The position numbers and the translations under genes are program-made. The notes beneath the pieces were generated by a model. It was not told the origin of the DNA, searched no databases, and saw only the letters and a program-made list of their open reading frames with translations. A stretch of 17,665 nucleotides of DNA from Zelonia costaricensis (lineage: Eukaryota > Euglenozoa > Kinetoplastea > Trypanosomatida > Trypanosomatidae): positions 1 to 17,665 of the forward strand of contig JASAOO010003023.1 of the NCBI GenBank assembly GCA_030849075.1, written 5' to 3'. Position 1 is the stretch's first letter. Each line of letters opens with the position of its first letter. Of this stretch, positions 1 through 8,089 are shown piece by piece.

Positions 1-700
1 GATCGACAAACGAAGGCAAGGTTAGACGCATCGGGAAAGCGGCGGGGCGGCACAGCGTGCAGGAGACGGCAACGCCGATCATGAGGAAGCGCGATCGAGC
101 GAGCACACAAGTACACGCACAGAGAAAACGAAGAAAAGACGATAAGACGTAAAGAGATTATAAGCGTTTCATTATTGAGGCGCATTCGCACACACGCACG
201 CACGCACAAACACAAATAGACGCACGAACGCTCGTCAAGCAGAGCCACCTGCCGACACACCTGCGCGAGCCAGGCTACGCAGTACAGAGGGGAACACAAC
301 CTCACCCCCTCCACTCCTCACAGACCCTTGCCAGGAGGAGCGGAGGAGCGCTGGTTGCGGAAGTACGTCTCCTTGTACTCGCTCACCCTGCGCCGCAGCG
401 TGGGCACCTGCTGGTCAATGACGTACTGCATCCCGCGGCACGCCCGCGCCGAGCACGTCGGGAGCGCCGTGATGCCGCTCGCGCCGTTGTCCTGCGAGAC
501 CGCGGCGATGCGCAGCAGCTCCGGCTTCACGGCGCGTGCCCAGCGCACCTCGACGTCTTTCGTCAGCGTGCGCGTCGTGAAGAGGCGGCCGAGCACGCTG
601 TCGCACGAGAGCAGCAGACGGCGCTCCTGCTCGCGCTGCCGGTAGTCTTGTCGCCCCACCCTCGCGGCACGACACGAACGTAGCAGGTTGTGGTCGCTTA
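1..700 (-). repeat. Left copy of a direct repeat (GTPase 3' end plus downstream UTR)
   Basis: From the first base this stretch closely matches 3179 onward, in the same orientation. It covers UTR sequence (1-317) and the C-terminal coding part of the GTPase gene (318 to about 700). The match is near identical over 1-120, drifts with small indels around 125-200, is near identical again from about 205 to 635, then decays and is not visible past about 700. The left boundary lies outside the window. The 159 bases present at 3822-3980 are missing here. The sequence shows a segmental duplication; the order of events is inference. Confidence 0.93.
318..700 (-). pseudogene. Truncated 3' pseudogene copy of the EHD-like GTPase
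   Basis: The reading frame from about 700 down to the TGA at 318-320 reproduces the C-terminus of the GTPase encoded at 3510-5360. It starts at a decayed stretch equivalent to residues around 445-460 (still recognisable as NLL..CRAA), jumps over residues 461-513, and continues to the identical end GKGL. The jump is an in-frame loss of 159 bases; both donor ends carry the six bases tcgcgc, so a microhomology-mediated deletion is possible. Over the last ~310 coding bases I see only about five differences from the parent, one of which changes an amino acid (N for S in QDNGASG). No ATG opens the frame and the whole GTPase domain is absent, so no functional protein is expected. It could still act as part of the 3' UTR of the upstream tRNA-binding gene. 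Confidence 0.88.
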
Positions 701-1060
701 CGGCACGCCGCCCGAACGAAGACAGTGAGAACGAAAGTGCAGAGAGGCGAGTGCATGTCAGTCCTCAAAGGTGCCGGAGACTCAGGACGACAGCGACAGG
801 CGTACACCGTACTCCGACGGGCAATTCTCCACGCTGGAACGCTGGTGAGCATGACAGCCGTGGACGCACCGACGGCGATGTCGGAGAGTCAACTGCCGTC
901 CCTTCCCCGTTTGCACGAAGTCCGTGCCACATAGGAGAAAACAGATAATAAAAGGAAAGCACACAAGCGTGCGGGTCCTCGAGCAGCACAATCACAAAAG
1001 CTGCGATACACCCAGCGCGAGTGCCCATCCGGAGTAAAGTGCGGAATACTGAAGCTCCGC
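701..1060 (-). other. Intergenic / 3' UTR of the tRNA-binding protein gene
   Basis: About 360 bases between the TGA of the tRNA-binding protein gene and the decayed end of the GTPase pseudogene. Short frames exist on both strands but none has a recognisable product. An A-rich stretch with aataaaagg sits at 945-956. This is presumably 3' UTR; trypanosomatid polyadenylation has no fixed signal, so the end cannot be placed. Confidence 0.6.
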
Positions 1061-2446
1061 TCAGCTGACCGGGCAGTTGGGCATCTCTGCAATGGCGACC
1101 GGTGCGCCGCTTGCGTGCATCGCGGGTTCCTCCTTCCAGCACAGCACACACTCAGCGTTCGTGTGCAGGTGGGAGAGCACCTCGCTCATCTTGTTCGTCG
1201 ATAGCGGCTCCGGCCCTGGCGCGGCAGCCACAGCCGCATCGTACGCAGCGCCAAAGAGGATGCGGTCACCAGGCTTCGAGCCCGCCGGCGGGCGGATCAG
1301 CTTCACGTCCTCGCCCATCGCGCACAGCACCATGCCGTGCGATGTGACGCCCATCAACGGCTTCGGCTTCATGTTGCACATGACGAGGCACTGCGTACCC
1401 TCGAGCTCCTCCATCGAGTATTGCTCTACCAACCCGCTGACGATGGTGCGCGTCTCATCGCCCAGCACCATGTCCTCAACGTAGAGCGTGTCTGCGTTGG
1501 GGTGGCGGCGAACGTTCGTCAGCTGCCCAACGCGCACGTACAGACTGCTCGAGTTAAGATCAAGCGCCAACAGCTTCCCGGACTTTGGCACAGCCGAACC
1601 AGCGGCCGCTGCAGCTGCAGCCTTCTCCGCCTTCGCCTTCTCCTTCTCCGCGCGGCGGCGCAGGATTTCCTCCTCTGACGGCTTCACGTACGTCAACTCG
1701 GCGGCTTCCTGTCCTGCCGGCGCAGCCGCTGCAGCCGCAGCCTTCTCCGCCTTCGCCTTCTCCTTCTCCGCGCGGCGGCGCAGGATCTCCTCCTCCGACG
1801 GCTTCACGTACGTCACCTCCGCCTTCTCGTGTGCCGACCCGGCCGCCGCGGCGCCACCGGCCCCCTTGCCAGCCTTGGCCGCCTCCGGGGCTGCCACGGC
1901 GGCGTTGCGGATCGGCACGACGTACGCGTCTGTCTGCACCTGCGCCGCCCACTGCACCGTCGCCGGCAGCGCCTCCGCGTGGGCGGGATGGCTGAAGACC
2001 GCGGCATACAGCAGCACGTCCGCCAGCGTCGCCCGCGCGCTGCCGGTCAGCGTCGCCGCCGCACCGGGCCCGGCCATAGCAAGGATGCGCTCCACATCGG
2101 CGTAGAGCGCCTTGGCCACGGACGTCGACGCCGCCGACGCATCACCGCCGCCGATGGTGCGCAACGCGTCCACGTCCAGCACTGCCGCGGCGCCAACCCA
2201 CTGGTTGATGAGCGCCACCTGCTCCTCATCCTCACCGACAAAGGCCCGCTGCTCCGGCGTCACGGCCATGCGGCGCAGCGCCAGCACAACCGGCTGCAGG
2301 CCGCGGAACGTCATGCCGTCCACCGTCACGCGGTGCGGCCCATCGGCGCTCGTCTCGATGCACTCCGACGGCACGCTCAGCACGCTGCGCAGCGCGTGCA
2401 GCAGCGCCGGCGCCAGGATCGAAGACGTCTGGACCACAAACTGCAT
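1061..2446 (-). CDS. EMAPII/Arc1p-type tRNA-binding protein (tyrosyl/methionyl-tRNA synthetase-like)
   Basis: This 461-residue protein probably binds tRNA in trans and acts as a scaffold of the cytosolic multi-aminoacyl-tRNA synthetase complex. Residues ~1-190 have a GST-C-like helical pattern with the typical segment TLADVLLYAAVF. Residues ~210-285 form a charged linker made of two 40-residue repeats (TYVKPSEEEILRRRAEKEKA). Residues ~290-400 are an OB-fold tRNA-binding domain (VRVGQLTNVRRHPNADTLYV, then VSGLVEQYS, CNMKPKPLMGVTSHGMVLCA). The last ~50 residues resemble the C-terminal extension of EMAPII and human tyrosyl-tRNA synthetase (LHTNAECVLCWK). No synthetase catalytic motif (HIGH, KMSKS) is present. 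The frame stays open upstream to 2911, but that part is low complexity and has no ATG; the first in-frame ATG is 2446-2444. Trypanosomatid MARS-complex proteins of this type (MCP group in T. brucei) are the likely relatives; I do not assign the exact name. Direct repeats flank it on both sides. Confidence 0.93.
   Translation of the reverse strand: MQFVVQTSSILAPALLHALRSVLSVPSECIETSADGPHRVTVDGMTFRGLQPVVLALRRMAVTPEQRAFVGEDEEQVALINQWVGAAAVLDVDALRTIGGGDASAASTSVAKALYADVERILAMAGPGAAATLTGSARATLADVLLYAAVFSHPAHAEALPATVQWAAQVQTDAYVVPIRNAAVAAPEAAKAGKGAGGAAAAGSAHEKAEVTYVKPSEEEILRRRAEKEKAKAEKAAAAAAAPAGQEAAELTYVKPSEEEILRRRAEKEKAKAEKAAAAAAAGSAVPKSGKLLALDLNSSSLYVRVGQLTNVRRHPNADTLYVEDMVLGDETRTIVSGLVEQYSMEELEGTQCLVMCNMKPKPLMGVTSHGMVLCAMGEDVKLIRPPAGSKPGDRILFGAAYDAAVAAAPGPEPLSTNKMSEVLSHLHTNAECVLCWKEEPAMHASGAPVAIAEMPNCPVS
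1615..1830 (-). repeat. 120-bp tandem repeat encoding a charged linker
   Basis: Two near-identical units with a period of exactly 120 bases: for instance ccttctccgccttcgccttc begins at both 1621 and 1741. Each encodes a 40-residue K/E/A-rich helix-forming unit starting TYVKPSEEE. The few differences I see in the conserved part are mostly at third positions. Copy number is a likely point of strain variation. Confidence 0.9.
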
Positions 2447-3509
2447 CGTCACAGGAGTGGGGGTAGAGGTGGGGGTGATGAAGTACGGGCACGAGTGTGA
2501 AGGAGAGGGGCGATGGCAGGCGATCAGAGCACGTGAAGAAAGGGGGAAGCTCACAGGCACACAGAGAGCGCGCAAAACAGAAGAGCTCAATGCGGTGTTA
2601 CAGGGAGGCAAAGACGGGAGTGCTACGAAGGCGTTTAGAAGTGGTGCTTTGAGGGCTCGTGGGAGTGAAGAGAAGAGGGGAGTGGCGATGGGAGTGGCGA
2701 TGGTCGTGGTGGTGGTGACGAGACGTGGACAGCCAACGCCGCATCTACGGGTTGCGTCCTCCGGTCTCCCCACGGCGCAGGGGGGGGGTGAGGGAAGGGG
2801 AGAACTCGTCTTTTGCTCCGCTGCAACACGGCCGCTTGTTCTGCGATCCGGCAGCGCGCCGTCGCGCAGGTCACGCCGGTCTCGTCGACCCGCGCACAGG
2901 CGAGGCTGCACTTCATCTTTGACGAGCCGGAGGACAGTGTAGCTTCAAAGTGTTGTTAACTCTCAAGTTGAGTTCAGAGTTGGTACGGTTTTGCGTGTGT
3001 GGTAGTGTGAGTACTGTGGTCCAATTGCACATCAAAGCATCACCCAACCGGCGCCGCAGCGAAGCCCCCCGCCGCGCGCATACACCGCGTCGCGTGCACG
3101 TGCGTCGCAACACTGTACGACCCTCCCCCTCCCCCAGTGCATCTCGAACCCCTGTCGCTGAGGAAGGCCCCTCCGCTGGATCGACAAACGAAGGCAAGGT
3201 TAGACGCATCGGGAAAGCGGCGGGGCGGCACGGCGTGCAGGAGACGGCAACGCCGATCATGAGGAATGCGAGATCGAGCGAGCACACAAGTACACGCTCA
3301 GAGAAAACGAAGAAAAGAGGTGAGTAGGACGATGAGGACAAGGACCACTACGAACGACTGGATGAAAGCGCACTCGCACACACCCACGCACGCACACACA
3401 AACACAAATAGACGCACGAACGCTCGTCAAGCAGAGCCACCTGCCGACACACCTGCGCGAGCCAGGCTACGCAGTACAGAGGGGGACACAACCTCATCCC
3501 CTCCGCTCC
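2447..3509 (-). other. Intergenic region between the GTPase and tRNA-binding genes
   Basis: About 1.06 kb. The right part (3179-3509) is the downstream-UTR half of the direct repeat and is presumably 3' UTR of the GTPase gene. It contains a CA-rich stretch (about 3375-3410). The middle (about 2760-3178) is GC-rich non-repeated sequence with a G-run at 2780-2787. The left 100 bases before the ATG at 2446 are pyrimidine-rich on the minus strand. No convincing gene was found on either strand. Confidence 0.65.
2550..2588 (-). promoter_or_regulatory. Candidate spliced-leader acceptor for the tRNA-binding gene
   Basis: On the minus strand a pyrimidine-rich run (about 2588-2552) ends in AG at 2551-2550. 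From there to the ATG at 2446 there is no further AG dinucleotide, so this is the nearest possible acceptor that keeps the start codon and would give a 5' UTR of about 100 bases. The tract is interrupted, so an acceptor farther upstream remains possible. Confidence 0.35.
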
Positions 3510-4050
3510 TCACAGACCCTTGCCAGGAGGAGCGGAGGAGCGCTGGTTGCGGAAGTACGTCTCCTTGTACTCGCTCACCCTGCGCCGCAGCGTGGGCACC
3601 TGCTGGTCAATGACGTACTGCATCCCGCGGCACGCCCGCGCCGAGCACGTCGGGAGCGCCGTGATGCCGCTCGCGCCGCTGTCCTGCGAGACCGCGGCGA
3701 TGCGCAGCAGCTCCGGCTTCACGGCGCGCGCCCAGCGCACCTCGACGTCTTTCGTCAGCGTACGCGTCGTGAAGAGGCGGCCAAGCACGCTGTCGCACGA
3801 GAGCAGCAGACGGCGCTCCTGTTCGCGCAGGTGCACGCGTGCCGCCACCACCCCGCCGCAGCCCATCGCGACGGAGAGAAGCGCCACGAGTAGCGTGCCC
3901 GTGAGGGAGACAGACGACAGCGCCACCGTGAACGCAGGCCCCACCAAGCAGGCAGCGCCCAGCACGCTGTAAACCAGCAGCTCGCGCTGCCGGTAGTCCT
4001 GTCGCAGCAGCTTTGCGGCGCGGCAGGCAAGCAGCAGGTTGCGGGCGCTC
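3179..4050 (-). repeat. Right copy of the direct repeat (intact GTPase 3' end plus UTR)
   Basis: This copy matches 1 to ~700 in the same orientation, about 3.18 kb away, and includes the full coding 3' end of the GTPase gene. It contains the 159 bases (3822-3980) lacking in the left copy. The right boundary is inferred from the loss of recognisable similarity near base 4050. Confidence 0.92.
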
Positions 4051-5360
4051 TCCTCCGTCTCCGTGATGAGGTTGTCCATGCGCCGCATCGGGGCTGCGCG
4101 GATCTCCTGCAGGATCTCGTTGCGCTGCCGCGCCAGCTCCGCTGCCGGGACGGTGCCCGTAGTCGCGGACGTCGCAGAGGCGGCGTGCGTGCCGCGCTTC
4201 TCCAGCGGCGTGCACGTCGTGTACACCCGCGGGATGTCCTTCATCTTCATCACCTTGCTCAGGTTCCAGCACAGCGTGCCGTAAGCTCGCGCAAAGTCGG
4301 TGACCTTCTCGAAGACGTCCGCCTTGTTCATGACGAGGAAGAACTTGTGCTCGTAGCCGGTGAGCGACTTGGTCAGCACATCAAGAGTCTCGCCGGTGGT
4401 GCCCGGGTTGGCGGGGTCGAACATCAGCAAGATGACGTCGCTTTGCTGGGCAAACCAACGCGTGACGGCGAGGAAGTCGTAGCCGCGCGTGTGGTCGCCG
4501 CTGCTGCTGCTGCTGCGGTCGCTCGACGTCGTGGCTACAGCGGCGTGCACGGGAGTGTCGATCATGCCTGGCGTGTCCACGAGGACCATGTCCATCGGAA
4601 TCTGCGAGGAGGCCGGCATGGTGCGCGTCTTCATCTTGAAGTGCGTCACGAAAGCAAAGCCAAACTGCTGCAGCGACTGGTACTGGTACTTGGGGTTGCT
4701 CACGATGCTGGGCCCGTCGGCGTTCATGTCGAACGTGTCGCGCTTGATCACCGTGAAGCCGTCGTCCGTCGGCGCCACACCCGTCTCCTGGACCTCACGG
4801 CCCGACAGGTAGTTAATGAGAGTGGACTTGCCGGAGCTGTGGTTGCCCAGCAGCATCACCATCGGCGTCGTACTCTTGAAGGGGGTGAGGAAGCGGTACA
4901 CGCCGTCGTACGGCTCAAGGTAGCTGCTGCGCAGGGTCTGTAGCTCATCCTCGATTTGGGACTGCGCCACGGCGTGCGATGCTGCTGCCGCACTTGTCGA
5001 CGGGGGAACAGCAGCGGCGGTCGCCGTCACGCTGCCCCCTGCGCTGGCTGCTGCTGCTGCCTCCTTCGCGGATGCCGAAGAGGCCGCATCGTTTGCGCTC
5101 TCCTGCTGATGCTGCGCGCGCGAGGAGGAGAAGAAGGTGCGATGCTGGGCGCGCTGAACCGTGACAAGGGCAGACGTCGACGTCACGCCAGCACGCGCAG
5201 TGCGGCTGGCCGGGCGAAGCAGCGATGGCGCCGCATCTGGAGGGATAGGCACGGCGGCGCTGGCCAGGAAGCGGCGCTCCAACTGCAGGGCCGTCTGGGG
5301 CGCGACGGAGAAGCGGGCCTGCCCACACCGCACTGGACCACGACACAGTCGGTGGTACAT
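3510..5360 (-). CDS. EHD/sarcalumenin-like dynamin-superfamily GTPase, probable mitochondrial membrane protein
   Basis: This 616-residue protein has a dynamin-type GTPase domain: P-loop GNHSSGKST at ~171-179, a G2-region threonine in GVAPTDDGF, G3 DTPG at ~262, G4 NKAD at ~345. The segments RGYDFLAVTRWFAQQSDVIL and YGTLCWNLSKV closely follow the EHD/sarcalumenin pattern. Members of that family bind GTP/ATP and remodel membranes as oligomers. There is no EH domain. Instead residues ~461-513 form two hydrophobic helices split by a short SVSLTG turn, then a basic tail. The N-terminus (MYHRLCRGPVRCGQARFSVA, later QHRTFFSSSR) is Arg-rich and almost free of acidic residues, as in mitochondrial presequences; targeting is inferred. 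Residues ~95-140 are low-complexity A/S. The open frame reaches 5393 only through a CA-repeat with GTG; the first ATG is 5360-5358. A 3'-truncated copy lies at 318-700. Confidence 0.92.
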   Translation of the reverse strand: MYHRLCRGPVRCGQARFSVAPQTALQLERRFLASAAVPIPPDAAPSLLRPASRTARAGVTSTSALVTVQRAQHRTFFSSSRAQHQQESANDAASSASAKEAAAAASAGGSVTATAAAVPPSTSAAAASHAVAQSQIEDELQTLRSSYLEPYDGVYRFLTPFKSTTPMVMLLGNHSSGKSTLINYLSGREVQETGVAPTDDGFTVIKRDTFDMNADGPSIVSNPKYQYQSLQQFGFAFVTHFKMKTRTMPASSQIPMDMVLVDTPGMIDTPVHAAVATTSSDRSSSSSGDHTRGYDFLAVTRWFAQQSDVILLMFDPANPGTTGETLDVLTKSLTGYEHKFFLVMNKADVFEKVTDFARAYGTLCWNLSKVMKMKDIPRVYTTCTPLEKRGTHAASATSATTGTVPAAELARQRNEILQEIRAAPMRRMDNLITETEESARNLLLACRAAKLLRQDYRQRELLVYSVLGAACLVGPAFTVALSSVSLTGTLLVALLSVAMGCGGVVAARVHLREQERRLLLSCDSVLGRLFTTRTLTKDVEVRWARAVKPELLRIAAVSQDSGASGITALPTCSARACRGMQYVIDQQVPTLRRRVSEYKETYFRNQRSSAPPGKGL

Positions 5361-5371
5361 GTGAACTCGAG

Positions 5372-5394
5372 ACACGCACACGCACACACACACA
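5372..5394. repeat. CA/CG-interrupted dinucleotide repeat in the GTPase 5' UTR
   Basis: The + strand reads acacgcacacgcacacacacaca. It lies just upstream of the ATG at 5360 on the minus strand and keeps the frame open, which creates an artefactual MCVCVCV extension from a GTG codon. Confidence 0.9.
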
Positions 5395-5416
5395 GGGGTA
5401 GAGGGCTAAATCGCGC

Positions 5417-5427
5417 CTAGGGGGAAG
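5417..5427 (-). promoter_or_regulatory. Candidate spliced-leader acceptor for the GTPase gene
   Basis: The minus strand reads a short pyrimidine run (TTCCCCCT) followed by AG at 5418-5417, giving a 5' UTR of about 57 bases before the ATG at 5360. More pyrimidine-rich sequence with other AGs lies just upstream (5428-5520), so the exact site is uncertain. Confidence 0.4.
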
Positions 5428-5818
5428 CTGACAGACAGCGAAGGTGAGTGGGGCAGTGGGGCTTCAGGCGTGTAAAGGGTGTGAAGTGAAGCTTCTCGAG
5501 GGGGAAAGGGGCAGTGGGCACCAGGAAAGGCGAAGTGGAGAAGTGGGGTTGAACAAGCAAGGCAACGGCATCTCTGCTCCTCCTATCGCTGCACCGCGGC
5601 GACCATGAGAGTGAAGCAGTAGAGACCCGGCGCGTGCGCCACAGCAGCGAGCCCCGCGCCACCCACACCGTGAGAGGGGGGCACCACACAAGGCGAAGCA
5701 CAAACAGCGCGACACGTCATGGGAGAGGCCCCTGCGTCGCGCGGAGCCGCGTTTTAAGGGTGCATCCGTTTTGTTTTGCTTCTGCAGGCACTTCTGCGTC
5801 GCGTGTATTGTGCAGTGA

Positions 5819-5864
5819 CTCTTTTCTTTTCTTCCCCCCCCCCTCCCCTCCCCTCCCTTCGTAG
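5819..5864 (+). promoter_or_regulatory. Strong polypyrimidine tract and AG on the + strand (reverse polarity)
   Basis: About 42 pyrimidines in a row or nearly so, including a run of ten C (5834-5843) and repeated ccctc blocks, end in gtag at 5861-5864. This is the form of a trypanosomatid trans-splice acceptor but on the strand opposite to all genes here. An ATG follows two bases later at 5867. Whether it is used is unknown. Confidence 0.4.
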
Positions 5865-5866
5865 GG

Positions 5867-6079
5867 ATGCTGCGTGCCGTGTGCGAGCACAAGTTGATCG
5901 GGGCAGACGAGAGAAGGGGAAAGGACAGAGGAGGACAGCGGCGTTCGAGAGACACTGCGGCTCGCACCCGCTCCTCCCCGAGCACCCTTAAGGACCTCGC
6001 TGCACCGCAAGCACAGCCGGGCAGCGAGAAGACACCCGAGAAGGAAAGCGAAGGAGGGGCCAAGGCCCGAAGCAAGTAA
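5867..6079 (+). other. 70-codon ORF directly after the reverse-polarity acceptor-like signal
   Basis: This ORF begins with ATG two bases after the AG at 5863-5864 and ends at a TAA at 6077-6079. The product would be hydrophilic, rich in R, K, E, S and A, with no membrane segment, signal peptide or recognised domain. Its composition may simply reflect purine-rich intergenic DNA. I list it because of its position, not as an established gene. Confidence 0.12.
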
Positions 6080-7891
6080 GTACGCACATCCCACACACAC
6101 ACACCCTCCCAGCTAAGGTAAAAATAAGTACACCTCTACACATTCACACATCCACAAGCACGTCAGCTCCTGGCAGCCTGAACGGGTGCACCCCGACAAC
6201 ATGCAAAGCGACGTGGCAGAGGACCAGCAAGCGAGAGGGTCGGAGGAGCGGAGGGAGGCGAGTCCGACGATTTGGCGTGCACACCCGTGACACTCGGCGC
6301 ACACCTGCCGCATCTCTCGACCCTGCCTGCGCACATCATTGCGACCTACCCTCTCCTCCTCCGCTCCCAGCTTGCGTGCGCCGCCCGCAATCCCGTACGC
6401 GACGGAAGGCAACTGAGCAAGGAGGAAACCACGCATAATAAAAAGAGATCCGGCAAAGGACCCGTACACACCCGCACACAAAACACAGAAAAGCACAGAA
6501 GCACGAGTCGCCTGTCTCGCGCTACGCGATCGGCAAGAGGCACGACGGACGGTGAGGAGAGTTTCATCGCGTAGTCCCCACTCACCACCCCCGTGACGGC
6601 GTGGTGGCTGTCGAGGGGAAGAAGCAGAAAACAGAACTGAAGAGAGACACCTGTCGTCTATCGCCTTTTCTTTGTTGATGTTTTTCCACTTTTGTTCGTT
6701 CCCCCGTCCAGCGAAATCCACCACACACACACGCAGACGTGCGCACTCACACACCGCACGCACAAGAGTCAAGCTCAGCAAAACCAACACTCCCTTCCGA
6801 TCGGGCCTCACGCGCCATCGCGTTGCGGGGCACCACAAAATAAAAAATAAGAAAATGGCGGCTACACAGAGACACACACGACTGATACACCGCTGAACCT
6901 CTCTCTCACCCGTGCAGTACATCAGCAACCCAGGGTGAATACATGAGCACTCCCACCCCGTTGCCATACAGAGAAGCTACACTTCTCGACACTGGCGTGG
7001 ACACATTCAAAAACACACTCACACCCATCCGTGCGCCTCGGCAGGCAACAAAAGGAAGGTGAAGAAAGCGGGGGGAGGGGAGGGAAGCGAGCGCCAAGAA
7101 GCGGGCGCGAAAGAGAGTCCTGAGAGCCCTCGACATGTGAAGCAGCAGTTGGATGGGTTGACACGATCAAAAGCGGGCGGGGAAAGGGAAAGAAAAAGAA
7201 GGTGCGGGAGAGCGCCTGCGGGAAGTCAAAGAGTCGTGCTTCGGGCGCTGTGGCGACGGAGTCCGAAACACAACGAAAACAAGAGGGAGAGAGACAAGGA
7301 GCGAAACAAGCGAGCGGGGAAGGTTGGCGACATGGCGCGCGCTGTGGAGCCCACACACAGCGGCACGGACAAGCAGACACAAACACACACACGCACCAAG
7401 CTGTACGCAACGCCGTCCGCAAGTCGGCAGGACGCGCGCACACACAAACACCGACAAACAAAAAAGGGAAAGTGTCGGGGAGAAGCAGATAGACTGGGGA
7501 AGAAGGGAAAGAAAAGATAGAGAACAAAGCACGAGAAGAAAATGCGTTTTCCTTTTGTGGTCGCTTTTGTTGGCGCAAAGGACGTGACAAAGAAGAAAGT
7601 CGCACGGCGCAGGTGGCGGTGAACGGCGGGTTGACAACAGCATGGGGAAGTTCGGGGGTGGGGGGCCGCGTGCGAGGGCGTGGGCACAGGGCATCTGCCC
7701 TCCCTTCCCCCTCCCCCGCCCGCACCGCCTCGCATTTTCTTGTATCATCTGCTTGCCGTAGCGAAGGGGTGGTCTGTAAGAGAAGCGGACGAGAGTGCGG
7801 CACGCGGAAGTGACGGTGGTGATGGTGGCGGTGAGGTCCAGGGGTGTGAAGAGCGTCTTGGAGCTGGACACGTGAACTCCATGGTCTGTCA

Positions 7892-7908
7892 ACACACACA
7901 CACACACA
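7892..7908. repeat. (AC)n microsatellite
   Basis: Uninterrupted AC dinucleotides in the long kinase-GTPase intergenic stretch. Likely polymorphic in length. Confidence 0.9.
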
Positions 7909-8089
7909 AATAAAGTCCACCAGCGTGTGCATCGAGTGACTTCTCTCTCTTTGACCCACAGAAGCAAACTTAAACTCGCGCACACATGCACACATACAGA
8001 AGCAAGCACAACGACAGCAAGAGGAAACTGCGCACAAGGCGGAAAGACAGCGCGGCATCAAGCCACGCATGCGAGCGGGGAAGCAAGGA

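Noticed and set aside
318..659. 113-residue gene starting at 659
   Set aside because: The first codon is GTG, not ATG; the sequence is a truncated copy of the GTPase C-terminus.
2447..2911. 155-residue N-terminal extension of the tRNA-binding protein
   Set aside because: It starts at a GTG, is low complexity, and the first in-frame ATG is at 2446 where the domain-like sequence begins.
5464..6102. 212-codon minus-strand ORF
   Set aside because: Low-complexity translation of purine-rich + strand DNA, overlapping the reverse-polarity tract; no motif.
6113..6967. 284-codon minus-strand ORF with ATG
   Set aside because: Composition follows the low-GC, repeat-rich intergenic DNA, no domain or coding bias seen, hydrophobic runs come from T/C-rich tracts.
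6922..8070. 382-codon minus-strand ORF with ATG
   Set aside because: Runs of C, V, R, S and P derive from GT/CT repeats; it crosses CA microsatellites and G/C homopolymers; no family resemblance.
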